From Paenibacillus amylolyticus (lineage in GTDB: Bacteria; Bacillota; Bacilli; Paenibacillales; Paenibacillaceae): DNA of 64,000 bases. Where the stretch lies: the NCBI RefSeq assembly GCF_003719335.1, contig NZ_RIAS01000013.1, positions 62,001-126,000 on the forward strand. Direction: 5' to 3'. The stretch's first letter is position 1. Each line of letters begins with the position of its first letter. Below the pieces are notes generated by a model. The model ran no database searches and had not been told where the DNA came from. It saw only the letters and a list, made by a program, of their open reading frames with translations. Positions 16,704-24,800 of this stretch are shown one piece after another. The position numbers and the translations under genes are program-made.

Positions 16704-17148
16704 AAAAGAGATGTATACCATTCAGCAATGGACGGATTATATTGAAGGTCGAATAAGTGGTAATCAAGCGATTCTGATGGAGCAGTTTCTTATAAATGAA
16801 CCAGACGCAATGGAAAGTTATCTTGAAGCTTTAGACTTAAAGCAAAACTATCCTGTGTTACCGAATTCCGTTGATTTTACAAATTCCGTAATGAATCGAA
16901 TTGAGAGTATAGCGTCCAATGGCAAGATACGACATTCTCGTGGAGAACGAACCCGCCGATGGTTTGAACATAGAGTATTTCACTACGCCGTAGCTGCCTG
17001 TTTAACATTGGTTTTTCTATCTTCCGGACTATTTGACAAGGTAGCCCCTTATCATAAATTTCAAGAAGGTGACACTGCAGGCTCATTTACTGAGAAATGG
17101 ACCGAGGCAGCTACCTCATGGCTGGATAATTTCAAACCCAAACCTTGA
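16696..17148 (+). CDS. Candidate membrane anti-sigma factor
   Basis: A 150-aa protein that starts at GTG 16696 inside the sigma gene. It has a roughly 95-residue acidic, helical cytoplasmic part (QQWTDYIEGRISGNQAILME), one membrane helix (about 96-114, YAVAACLTLVFLSSGLF) and a short outer tail. This is the usual form and position of an anti-sigma factor that holds its ECF sigma at the membrane. The zinc anti-sigma motif HxxxCxxC is absent, so it is not of the ZAS type. The role is inferred from position and topology. Confidence 0.7.
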   Translation: MSKKEMYTIQQWTDYIEGRISGNQAILMEQFLINEPDAMESYLEALDLKQNYPVLPNSVDFTNSVMNRIESIASNGKIRHSRGERTRRWFEHRVFHYAVAACLTLVFLSSGLFDKVAPYHKFQEGDTAGSFTEKWTEAATSWLDNFKPKP

Positions 17149-17176
17149 TTGGTTTCACATGGCCTGAATAGAAAGG

Positions 17177-18523
17177 ATGACGACTGTGTATTCAGATCGT
17201 AATAAATTACTTGCATTTTTATTAAACCTGTTTCCTGGGCTCGGGTTCCTCTATTGGCGGCGAACGGCCCGAGCTGTAGTTTACCCGTTATTATTTTTTG
17301 GAACGGGCATTGGTTTTGTCATGCTGGCCTATTTGGCCGGAGATAAGGATTTATTAGTCTTTGGGTTATTAGGTGTGATCTTTGTCTGGTGCCTCAGTAT
17401 GCTGGATATGATTATTGTGTTACTCTCTGCACCGTCAGCCCGAGAAATGTATTACAGCGGACAAGGCATGTACTATGGTCATCCTTCTGGACATCCTCAA
17501 GGTTCTATCGGTCCAGAGGATTACGTTAGAGAGCAAGAACCAATGGGACCGGGAGGTAAGGATGAGATTCATCATCAGGGCGCTGAGACTCAGCATGAAT
17601 ATGCTGGATATTCCGGATATCCCGGCAACACAGCTTATGCTGGGCAACAGCCCATGTACCGAAAGGGAAGTGAAGGAGAACGTTTTTTCACGATTCTGCT
17701 TTCGTTTGTTCCTGGTCTTGGGCATCTGCATCTCGGATTACTTCACCGGGGCTTGTCCTTTTTGATCGCATTTTTTGGTTCATTTGCCATGATGGTTTTT
17801 GTATCAGCCATCACAAACGAATCTATATTTTTGATGTTTTTGCTCATTCTTCCTGTAATCTGGGTATACTGTATGTTTGATGCGGTCCAGCATGTACATC
17901 GCAAGCAGGCTGGTGAAGTGTTGCAGGATCGAACATTATTTGAAGAGCTGGAGACAGGCCGAATTATGGGCAAGCGCAGCAAAGTCTTGGCCACACTGCT
18001 CTCCGCTTTTCCGGGTGCTGGGCATCTGTATCTCGGATTGCAAAAAAGAGGGATGCAGCTGATGTTTCTTTTCCTTGGCAGCATCTATATTCTGGACCTT
18101 CTTCGCTTATCCGTGTTCCTGTTTATGATTCCGCTCATATGGTTCTACAGTTTCTTTGACGGACTTCAATGCTCCAGTCGATATGGACGTGAGCCGCTTA
18201 GCGATCAGCCAGTCTTTAAAGACTGGGTTCGACATCAGCGTTTTATCGGAATGGGGATCGCGGCCCTTGGTTTGTACTATTTAACGATTCGACTGATTAT
18301 TCCGCAATTAAACGAGATGTTTCCGAATGTATTCCTGACGTATGAGATCCGTTCGTATTTGAATACGGTTATCGTTTCCTTTTTGCTCATATTCGGTGGG
18401 TTAAAATTGTTATTTGGAAAACAGCGTGAGTCAACTTCTGGGGCATCGATTTCCAGTGCAAGTCGCACGAAGGATGATGAATTGGAGAGTCTCTTTTTAT
18501 TCAAGGATCGAGATAATCGATAA
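17177..18523 (+). CDS. Polytopic membrane protein with three TM2-like repeats
   Basis: A 448-aa protein with three homologous membrane modules, each opening with a proline-glycine hairpin: LNLFPGLGFLYWRRTARA (about 16), LSFVPGLGHLHLGLLHRG (about 173) and LSAFPGAGHLYLGLQKRG (about 276). The second and third close with W-x-Y-x-x-F-D. A hydrophilic loop rich in Gly, Tyr, His and Pro (about 90-165) separates the first two, and two more helices follow the third. TM2 domains are pairs of helices of uncertain function. Start is ATG 17177 or GTG 17186, the latter better spaced from AAAGG. It lies 28 nt after the anti-sigma gene and is probably in the same operon, perhaps as signal input or target. 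Confidence 0.75.
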   Translation: MTTVYSDRNKLLAFLLNLFPGLGFLYWRRTARAVVYPLLFFGTGIGFVMLAYLAGDKDLLVFGLLGVIFVWCLSMLDMIIVLLSAPSAREMYYSGQGMYYGHPSGHPQGSIGPEDYVREQEPMGPGGKDEIHHQGAETQHEYAGYSGYPGNTAYAGQQPMYRKGSEGERFFTILLSFVPGLGHLHLGLLHRGLSFLIAFFGSFAMMVFVSAITNESIFLMFLLILPVIWVYCMFDAVQHVHRKQAGEVLQDRTLFEELETGRIMGKRSKVLATLLSAFPGAGHLYLGLQKRGMQLMFLFLGSIYILDLLRLSVFLFMIPLIWFYSFFDGLQCSSRYGREPLSDQPVFKDWVRHQRFIGMGIAALGLYYLTIRLIIPQLNEMFPNVFLTYEIRSYLNTVIVSFLLIFGGLKLLFGKQRESTSGASISSASRTKDDELESLFLFKDRDNR

Positions 18524-18552
18524 TCCGTTTACAATAAACGGTATAAAAGAAA

Positions 18553-18586
18553 ACACACCAGGGCTGATCCCAAGCCGCTGGTGTGT
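18553..18586. terminator. Bidirectional terminator between convergent operons
   Basis: ACACACCAG (18553-18561) pairs with CTGGTGTGT (18578-18586), with an inner GGCT/AGCC stem. A T-rich run follows on the plus strand and an A-rich stretch precedes it (U-rich on the minus strand), so it can end both the TM2 gene and mtnB. Confidence 0.85.
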
Positions 18587-18598
18587 TTTGTTAATAAT

Positions 18599-19252
18599 CT
18601 ATTTTTGTGCGCCTTTCAGCAAAAGCTGACGGTACATCACTTCGAACAAAAATTCAAAAGCTTCCAGATGACGTTTGGCCTCAAAAGCATCCTTACCCCA
18701 AGCATAGATGCCATGGTTGCGGAGCAAAATTCCTGGAACACTGGCATCCAGTGCACCCGGTACCAATTCGGCGATGGAAGGAATATGTGCGAAGTTGGGC
18801 AGAACCGGCACACGAATGGCTGCATTCTCTTCCCAAATGTTAAAGGCTTTGATCAATTCAATGCCTTGAATCGGCACATGGCCTTCGTCACCAAAAAATT
18901 CGCTGATCAAGTTGTTAAACACCGTATGCACATGGAATACCGCGCCGCAGCCGGTTAAACGATAGATTTCACAGTGAATCAACGTTTCGGCGCTTGGCTT
19001 CATCGTAGTCGCTTCGATCGCTTTGCCTTCCTTATCAACAAAAAGGAAATCTTCCGGCGTACGCAGAGACTTGTCTTTGCCTGAGGCGGTCACCGCAAAA
19101 TAAAATTGTTCCGGGTCGAATTCACCTACCCGCATCGACAGATTGCCGCTTGTGCCGGGAAACCAGTTCCGGCTTGCGAATAAAGCTTTGACATCCGCCA
19201 GTTCCTCCAGAACCTGACGTTTATGTTCCAGTGTAATCTTTTCAAAACCCAT
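18599..19252 (-). CDS. mtnB: Methylthioribulose-1-phosphate dehydratase
   Basis: MtnB (217 aa), a class II aldolase-fold zinc enzyme, dehydrates 5-methylthioribulose-1-phosphate to the diketo compound used by MtnW. It shows NWFPGTSGNLSMR (about 29-41), VTASGKDK, the PSAETLIHCEIYR glutamate motif, HVHTVFNNL with two zinc histidines near 106, and RNHGIYAWG with the third near 178. It starts with ATG behind AAGGAGTG, two bases after the mtnX stop, and ends the proB-proA-proC-mtnW-mtnX-mtnB run. Confidence 0.95.
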   Translation of the reverse strand: MGFEKITLEHKRQVLEELADVKALFASRNWFPGTSGNLSMRVGEFDPEQFYFAVTASGKDKSLRTPEDFLFVDKEGKAIEATTMKPSAETLIHCEIYRLTGCGAVFHVHTVFNNLISEFFGDEGHVPIQGIELIKAFNIWEENAAIRVPVLPNFAHIPSIAELVPGALDASVPGILLRNHGIYAWGKDAFEAKRHLEAFEFLFEVMYRQLLLKGAQK

Positions 19253-19254
19253 GT

Positions 19255-19932
19255 CTATAGCACTCCTTGTGATTGCTTCTGCTTCATATCTTCAATGATG
19301 TCATAAAAGGTCGTAAACGGCACATGATCTACACCAAGTTCTACACATTTATCTGTCAGAATGGAGCGGGAGTAGACCAGGTCCGCGATTTTAGCGCCTT
19401 CGAAGTCTGTTAGACTGTCTCCGATTAGAATCCGGTTATACTGTTCTTCTGGAAACGTACGAATGACGGTCGTTTTGCACATCCCGCAGCCGTTGTTGCA
19501 AGGAGGCTGGCAAGGATGCGGCCATTCAATGCGAATGTATTCACCGGAGAAATCTGCACCGTTACAGTAAACATGATCCTGCGGAATGTCGAAGGGGGCG
19601 AGTAACGGCTCAATAAAAAAGTCCATGCCACCGCTTGTCACATTAAATTCGATGTTTTCGCTTCCAACATATTCCAGAAACGCTTGGAATCCTTCGCGGA
19701 TGCCCGCTTGTCCAAGGACATATTCAACAATCTCATCTTTTTGCGAGGAAGGTAGAAGAGCAAACATCGCTCCCACTCCTTCGCGCAGAGATACTTTTTG
19801 TTCAATCGTGTCTTTCATGACGTCATCGATGCCTTCTGGTTTGAAGTGTTTCATAATGGCTACAATGTTGTCCGAGAGTGTAATGGTTCCATCAAAATCA
19901 CAGAAAATCGCTGTTTTCTTATCAGATCTCAT
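19255..19932 (-). CDS. mtnX: 2-hydroxy-3-keto-5-methylthiopentenyl-1-phosphate phosphatase
   Basis: MtnX (225 aa), a HAD phosphatase, removes phosphate from the enol product of MtnW to give acireductone. The nucleophile motif is AIFCDFDGTIT, motif II is VTSGGMDFF, and motif IV is ILIGDSLTDFEGAKIAD. A cysteine-containing stretch (CQPPCNNGCGMCK) is typical of the family. I chose ATG 19932, which overlaps the mtnW stop (ATGA) and follows GGTGGAG; an upstream frame extends 5 codons. It lies between mtnW and mtnB in pathway order. Confidence 0.95.
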   Translation of the reverse strand: MRSDKKTAIFCDFDGTITLSDNIVAIMKHFKPEGIDDVMKDTIEQKVSLREGVGAMFALLPSSQKDEIVEYVLGQAGIREGFQAFLEYVGSENIEFNVTSGGMDFFIEPLLAPFDIPQDHVYCNGADFSGEYIRIEWPHPCQPPCNNGCGMCKTTVIRTFPEEQYNRILIGDSLTDFEGAKIADLVYSRSILTDKCVELGVDHVPFTTFYDIIEDMKQKQSQGVL

Positions 19933-21152
19933 CGTTCTCCACCCCACAGATCCAGTGCGCTTTTCAGCTCCGGGTGATCGGCAGCATACTCGGCCAGTGG
20001 AATGGAGCGCCCAGCGGCTTCAATGGCTTGCAGGAACGCACGTCCACCTGCTTCGGTTCCCATGGGATGTCCGTGAATCCCGCCCCCGGCATTGACGATC
20101 ACATCCTTGCCGAAGTCTCTCAGAATCATCGGAACAAGTCCTGGATGAATTCCTGCTGAAGGCACTGGCATGCTTGTTCTTACAGGCAGATCGGTTGTGA
20201 GCAATTGCTCAGTGATCGCCATATTTTCTTCCTTCGGCATCGTAACCGAGCCATAAGGTGAAGGGAAGAGCACCAGGTCAGCACCGGCGAGACGCATCAA
20301 CTGTCCCAATACAACAGACGCAGAAATACCGTAATGCGGTGATGGATATAAGGCACCGGCAAGTGCCGGGTGAGCCATGATCGGCACGTTAATGTCAGGA
20401 TCACTGCTTAGTTCATGCAACACATCATAACCATAGGACAGCACATTGAAGAGCAACGCATTGGCTCCTGCGCCGATGGCACGTTCAGCCTGTTGTTTCA
20501 AACGGGACGTAGGTCCCGTCAAATTAGTGGCGTAAAGAAGTTTTTTGCCTGTTTCTTGGCGAGCCTGTTCGGCAGCCTTCATGCAGACCTCAACTCTTTT
20601 TTCAATCGGTGTAAGCTTGTTCTCAAACAGGATTTCGTCGTCCTTGATCAAATCCACGCCCCCAAGAGCCTGACGGATAAACTGCTCCCGCAGTTCTTCA
20701 GCATTAAGTCCAATAACCGATTTGAAAATACTCATCAGCAAAGGACGATCTTGAACTCCAAGCAGATCACGCACACCCCTCAGTCCAAACTTCGGTCCCG
20801 GGAAAGCGCGCAGGAAGTTATCTGAAAATCCGAGATGGTTCAGTTTGATGCGCCCGTCCATCGAGATTTTACCAAAAACGGTGACAAGCAAAGCGGGGAT
20901 ATCTTGACTAAAGTTAATATCCGGATATCCAATGGTGATATCTGCATAACGTTCTCCGGGTGCTAACCCTTCAGCTTCGTGAACTTCTACCTTGATAACT
21001 TCACCCAGATGTTTTTGCATGGCTTCCCGCTGCGCCTGAGGCAGCTCCGTCCAACTGCCCACGGTCATACCTACGGCAATCGATTGAGCTTTTTTGTGAA
21101 AATCGGCATGATCATCATGCAGACGATATGTGGCAGTACACATGTTATTCAT
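19929..21152 (-). CDS. mtnW: 2,3-diketo-5-methylthiopentyl-1-phosphate enolase (RuBisCO-like)
   Basis: MtnW (407 aa) is the RuBisCO-like protein of methionine salvage; it enolises diketomethylthiopentyl phosphate and does not fix CO2. The barrel carries the carbamylated-lysine motif GGVDLIKDDE near residues 168-177, and phosphate-binding sites in PVPSAGIHPG and VNAGGGIHGHP. Its ATG overlaps the proC stop by 8 nt and has a GGAAGGAG ribosome site. It is therefore fused into a proline operon, whereas in B. subtilis mtnW stands with mtnXBD. Confidence 0.95.
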   Translation of the reverse strand: MNNMCTATYRLHDDHADFHKKAQSIAVGMTVGSWTELPQAQREAMQKHLGEVIKVEVHEAEGLAPGERYADITIGYPDINFSQDIPALLVTVFGKISMDGRIKLNHLGFSDNFLRAFPGPKFGLRGVRDLLGVQDRPLLMSIFKSVIGLNAEELREQFIRQALGGVDLIKDDEILFENKLTPIEKRVEVCMKAAEQARQETGKKLLYATNLTGPTSRLKQQAERAIGAGANALLFNVLSYGYDVLHELSSDPDINVPIMAHPALAGALYPSPHYGISASVVLGQLMRLAGADLVLFPSPYGSVTMPKEENMAITEQLLTTDLPVRTSMPVPSAGIHPGLVPMILRDFGKDVIVNAGGGIHGHPMGTEAGGRAFLQAIEAAGRSIPLAEYAADHPELKSALDLWGGER

Positions 21153-22011
21153 GTTTTAAATCTCCTTCCAACGCAGCTCCCATCTCGCGAGAGCGTTCTG
21201 CACAGCGGCCCACGGCTGCAATGACATTTTCAAAGAAGTCTCCTTCATCCAGCGTCTTCAGGGCTGCTTGCGTTGCACCTCCAGGTGAGGTTACATCACT
21301 GCGCAGTTTCATCGGTTCCATACCCGTCTGCTGCACCATCCGTGCTGCACCAAGCACCGTCTGAACGGTCAGATCACGAGACTGTTGACCAGACAAGCCG
21401 CCGCGGATTCCAGCTGCAATCATGGCTTCCATTAGATAGTATACATAAGCAGGTCCGCTGCCGGAAATACCCGTGAGCACTTCGAGTTTGTCTTCTGGCA
21501 CAATGGTTACGATCCCTACAGCTTCGAAAAGCGTCATGACGGTACTACGCTGTTCATCGGTAATCTCCGCAGAGAAAGCAAGTCCAGTGGCACCAAGTCC
21601 AATCGTGCTGGAGGTGTTAGGCATCGTTCTTGCAATCGGCTGTTTACGGCCAAGCAGGCTCTGCATCGTACGAATCGATAGTCCAGCTATAACGGATACG
21701 ATCAGCTGGTTTGGCGACAACAGGGGTCCTAGTTCACGCAACGCCGCAGCGGCATCTTTGGGTTTCATACACAGCACAATCACAGGGGAAGAGGAAAGGA
21801 TATCCAGTGATTGTGAGGCCGTTCCGGTATGCACGGCATAACGGGTACTCAGTTCCTCCTGACGTTTCAAGTTGCTGCGATTCAGCATCGTAATATCCTG
21901 AGGACGAACGACAAGGCGGGAAATGAGCCCACGCACGATGGCTTCAGCCATCGCACCTGCTCCGTGGAAAGTTATCTTTTGTTGTAGTAGTGTCTGTTGC
22001 TCTTGGCTCAT
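21145..22011 (-). CDS. proC: Pyrroline-5-carboxylate reductase
   Basis: ProC (288 aa) reduces pyrroline-5-carboxylate to proline with NADPH. The Rossmann start is ITFHGAGAMAEAIVRGL (about 13-29). The catalytic domain contains IARTMPNTSSTIGLG and the signature SGSGPAYVYYLMEAMIAAG, followed by VTSPGGATQAAL. Start is ATG behind AGGAGG, 38 nt after proA. It completes proline synthesis with proB and proA. The 8-nt overlap with mtnW couples proline and methionine salvage genes. Confidence 0.96.
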   Translation of the reverse strand: MSQEQQTLLQQKITFHGAGAMAEAIVRGLISRLVVRPQDITMLNRSNLKRQEELSTRYAVHTGTASQSLDILSSSPVIVLCMKPKDAAAALRELGPLLSPNQLIVSVIAGLSIRTMQSLLGRKQPIARTMPNTSSTIGLGATGLAFSAEITDEQRSTVMTLFEAVGIVTIVPEDKLEVLTGISGSGPAYVYYLMEAMIAAGIRGGLSGQQSRDLTVQTVLGAARMVQQTGMEPMKLRSDVTSPGGATQAALKTLDEGDFFENVIAAVGRCAERSREMGAALEGDLKHE

Positions 22012-22048
22012 GTATATCGTTCCTCCTATATAACTGGTTGCTCAAAAA

Positions 22049-23296
22049 TTATTGGCGAATCTGACCATTGCCTGTAATCCGGTATTTACTTGACGTCAGT
22101 GCAGGCAGCCCCATTGGGCCCCGTGCATGCAACTTCTGTGTACTGATTCCAATCTCGGCACCGTATCCGAATTCGAATCCGTCCGTGAAACGAGTGGAAG
22201 CATTATGATAGACAGCCGCCGCATCGACTTCTTGCATAAACCGTTCTGCATGCGCGGCATCACGGGTCACAATGCATTCGGAATGCTTCGTCCCATAGTG
22301 TGCAATATGCTGCAGGGCTTCATCCAGATTTTCCACAACGCGGATGTTTAAAATATAATCGTTATACTCTGTTGCGTAATCTTCCTCTGTGGCATGGGCC
22401 GCTGTCGGAACAAGGCGACGTACCGTTTCACAGCCTTTCAGAACAACGCTGGCTTCACGGAAGCGCTCAGCCAGCGTTGGCAGATGCTTTTCTGCATAGT
22501 TCGCATGGAGCAGCAAGGTTTCCATGGAGTTACATACCGAGGGGCGCTGTGCTTTCGCATTGATAGCAATGTCGGTCGCCATGGATTCGTCTGCTGATTC
22601 ATCCACATAGGTATGACAGATGCCAGCACCCGTCTCAATGACCGGTACGGTTGCATTCGCCACGACTGTACGAATCAGTGAAGCACCACCGCGCGGAATA
22701 ATAACATCCACCAGGCCGTTCAGCTTGAGCATTTCGTCAACGGAAGCACGGTCTGCGTCTTCTACCAACTGAAGTGCATCTGCAGGCATTGCCGTAGTCG
22801 CCAGCGCTTGATGCAGCACCTCAACAATTTTTCGATTGGAGGAGAGAGCAGAAGAGCCGCCGCGCAGGAGAACAGCGTTGCCTGTTTTGAGACAAAGGCC
22901 AGCAGCGTCAACCGTTACGTTAGGACGAGCTTCATAAATAATGCCAATCAGGCCAATCGGAACTCTTGATTTTTCGATGTGCAGGCCATTCGGGCGTGTA
23001 AAAGTTTCGAGCACTTCGCCCACAGGATCGGGTAATTCCGCGATCTGACGCAACCCTTCGGCGATGCCTGTGATCCGCTCTTTATTCAGTGCCAGTCGAT
23101 CCAGCATGGATTCAGGAGTACCTTGTTCTCTGCCGCGATCCAGATCTTCCACATTCGCAGTAATGATAGCATCCGCCGAAGCAATCAAGGCGTCAGCCAT
23201 CGTGCGCAGTGCAGCGTTCTTCTGCTCCGTACTCAGCCGGTTTAATTGTGTGACGACAGCTTTGGCTTTACTTGCTTTATCTCGAACTTCACTCAT
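22049..23296 (-). CDS. proA: Gamma-glutamyl phosphate reductase
   Basis: ProA (415 aa) reduces glutamyl-5-phosphate to the semialdehyde with NADPH. Landmarks are PIGLIGIIYEARPNVT, LCLKTGNAVLLRGG near 120-135, and the catalytic cysteine in QRPSVCNSMETLL near 250. I chose the ATG at 23296 because AAGGAGG lies 8 nt upstream; the open frame continues 15 codons further but without a ribosome site. It lies 26 nt after proB and under the same T-box leader. Confidence 0.96.
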   Translation of the reverse strand: MSEVRDKASKAKAVVTQLNRLSTEQKNAALRTMADALIASADAIITANVEDLDRGREQGTPESMLDRLALNKERITGIAEGLRQIAELPDPVGEVLETFTRPNGLHIEKSRVPIGLIGIIYEARPNVTVDAAGLCLKTGNAVLLRGGSSALSSNRKIVEVLHQALATTAMPADALQLVEDADRASVDEMLKLNGLVDVIIPRGGASLIRTVVANATVPVIETGAGICHTYVDESADESMATDIAINAKAQRPSVCNSMETLLLHANYAEKHLPTLAERFREASVVLKGCETVRRLVPTAAHATEEDYATEYNDYILNIRVVENLDEALQHIAHYGTKHSECIVTRDAAHAERFMQEVDAAAVYHNASTRFTDGFEFGYGAEIGISTQKLHARGPMGLPALTSSKYRITGNGQIRQ

Positions 23297-23322
23297 TTTA
23301 AATTCCTCCTTAAGTTCAGCTA

Positions 23323-24426
23323 TTATTTTAAGGTGATCCATTCATCACGATGAATCACTTCAAGCCTATGGATGCTGTTCAGCTGTTTCATGACCTCGCC
23401 GCTTGGCAGTCCCGCAATCTGACGAAGCTGATCATCATCGTAATTGACGATGCCACGTCCCAGCAACGACTCATCGGGGCCAAGCACTTCGACTACATCG
23501 CCCGCATGAAATGTTCCCAGAACACGCTTCACGCCTACAGGAAGCAAGCTGTGACCGCCGTGAACGAGTGCTTCCTCAGCACCATGATCAACAACCACCG
23601 TCCCAAGCGGAGTGGACATGAAGCCAAGCCACTGTTTTTTGCGAGAGAGTGAGGCCAGCTTGGTCTCAAAATAAGTTCCTTTTCCGATTCCATCCAAAGC
23701 GAGTTGCATGTCACCAGGTTCTTTCACACTGCCTACAAAAACAGGAACACCTCCGCGTGTAGCGACTTTGGCCGCATCCACCTTGGAGCGCATACCGCCT
23801 GTGCCTACAGCTGATCCCGAACCGCCGGCATATGCATATATTTCAGCTGTGATTTCAGGAATACGGTCGTATCGCTTCGCGGCAGGGTCTTTACGTGGAT
23901 CAGCGGTGTACAACCCATTCGTATCTGTGACGATGATCAGATGCTGTGCCTTGACCAGATTGGCAACCAGCGCAGACAACAGATCGTTATCACCGAATTT
24001 CAATTCGTCGACAGATACGGTATCATTTTCGTTGAAAATCGGAATGACGCCTTGCTTTAGCAGTTCCTCTACAGTCATACCAGCATTTCCCATGCGCTTA
24101 CGGCTGTGGAAGTCGGTACGGGTCAGTAATATTTGCGCTGTAGTAACGCGGTGCGCCGCAAAAGCCTGTTGATATGCCTGCATTAGCAAAGCCTGCCCAA
24201 CCGCCGCTGCCGCTTGTTTCTCATGCAGCTGTTTGGGACGCTGAGGGTACCCGATCTCCCGAAATCCGGCAGCAACGGCACCAGAAGTGACGAGTAAAAC
24301 TTCGTGGCCCTGAGCAGCAAGCGAGGCCATTTCATCTGCGAAAAAGGATATCGCTTGGCGATCCAAGCCGCCTTCTTCGGTGGTTAATGAGCTGCTTCCG
24401 ATTTTAACGACAATACGTGAAGTCAT
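23323..24426 (-). CDS. proB: Glutamate 5-kinase with PUA domain
   Basis: ProB (367 aa) phosphorylates glutamate, the first and feedback-controlled step of proline synthesis. The amino-acid-kinase domain (about 1-255) has VVKIGSSSLT, LLVTSGAVAAG, FNENDTVS, KFGDNDLLSALVA and GTGGMRSKVDAA. The C-terminal PUA domain (about 275-350) starts GTVVVDHGAEEAL. The ATG follows AAGGAAGTG. It is the first gene after a proline-type T-box leader, so tRNA-Pro charging should control it. An alternative proline kinase may exist elsewhere. Confidence 0.96.
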   Translation of the reverse strand: MTSRIVVKIGSSSLTTEEGGLDRQAISFFADEMASLAAQGHEVLLVTSGAVAAGFREIGYPQRPKQLHEKQAAAAVGQALLMQAYQQAFAAHRVTTAQILLTRTDFHSRKRMGNAGMTVEELLKQGVIPIFNENDTVSVDELKFGDNDLLSALVANLVKAQHLIIVTDTNGLYTADPRKDPAAKRYDRIPEITAEIYAYAGGSGSAVGTGGMRSKVDAAKVATRGGVPVFVGSVKEPGDMQLALDGIGKGTYFETKLASLSRKKQWLGFMSTPLGTVVVDHGAEEALVHGGHSLLPVGVKRVLGTFHAGDVVEVLGPDESLLGRGIVNYDDDQLRQIAGLPSGEVMKQLNSIHRLEVIHRDEWITLK

Positions 24427-24483
24427 GATTTCACTTCCTTAAACATAATTAATCAGTGATTGCGAAGCAGGCTGCTTAGGTAC

Positions 24484-24738
24484 AAAAAAAACTCTCGTCC
24501 TTTGGTTAAAAAAGGACGAAAGTTCGTTACTTCCGCGGTACCACCTTTATTGATGATCATCATCAGATCATCCGGCTCATGCCCTGTAACAGAAGGCACT
24601 GTCCTGTACATAACAGGCCGCTCAGGGGTAGGTTTCGGAGAGAAGCCACGGTAAATTCTTGCAGCCAGATGGAATTTACTCTCTGTGCGCAGCTGATCCT
24701 CTCTTACTGGTCCCGTCATCACGTTTCGTTCACTATTT
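24484..24738 (-). promoter_or_regulatory. T-box leader, proline (CCU) specifier, upstream of proB
   Basis: On the minus strand AGGTGGTACCGCGG (24546-24533) is the universal T-box sequence that binds the uncharged tRNA acceptor end. The terminator follows: ACTTTCGTCCTTT pairs with AAAGGACGAGAGT (24523-24491) before eight Us. In the Stem I region, GAAA-CCU-ACC places CCU, a proline codon, at 24632-24630 in the usual specifier context. Uncharged tRNA-Pro should stabilise the antiterminator and switch on proB-proA-proC and the downstream mtnW-mtnX-mtnB. Confidence 0.93.
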
Positions 24739-24743
24739 CTTAT

Positions 24744-24772
24744 AACATACCATGGAAAGTTGGCATATGCAA
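24744..24772 (-). promoter_or_regulatory. Promoter of the T-box-proB operon
   Basis: On the minus strand TTGCAT (24772-24767) and TATGTT (24749-24744) are separated by 17 bp, placing the start near 24737, directly before the T-box leader. It lies about 30 bp downstream of the mtnE stop. Confidence 0.55.
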
Positions 24773-24800
24773 AGAGATTGTAACCTTGTTCAGCTTTAAC

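Noticed and set aside
18581..18958. 125-codon plus-strand ORF
   Set aside because: Antisense to mtnB and begins in the bidirectional terminator.
24453..24722. 89-codon minus-strand ORF upstream of proB
   Set aside because: Coincides with the T-box leader, which accounts for the conserved sequence; no ribosome site.
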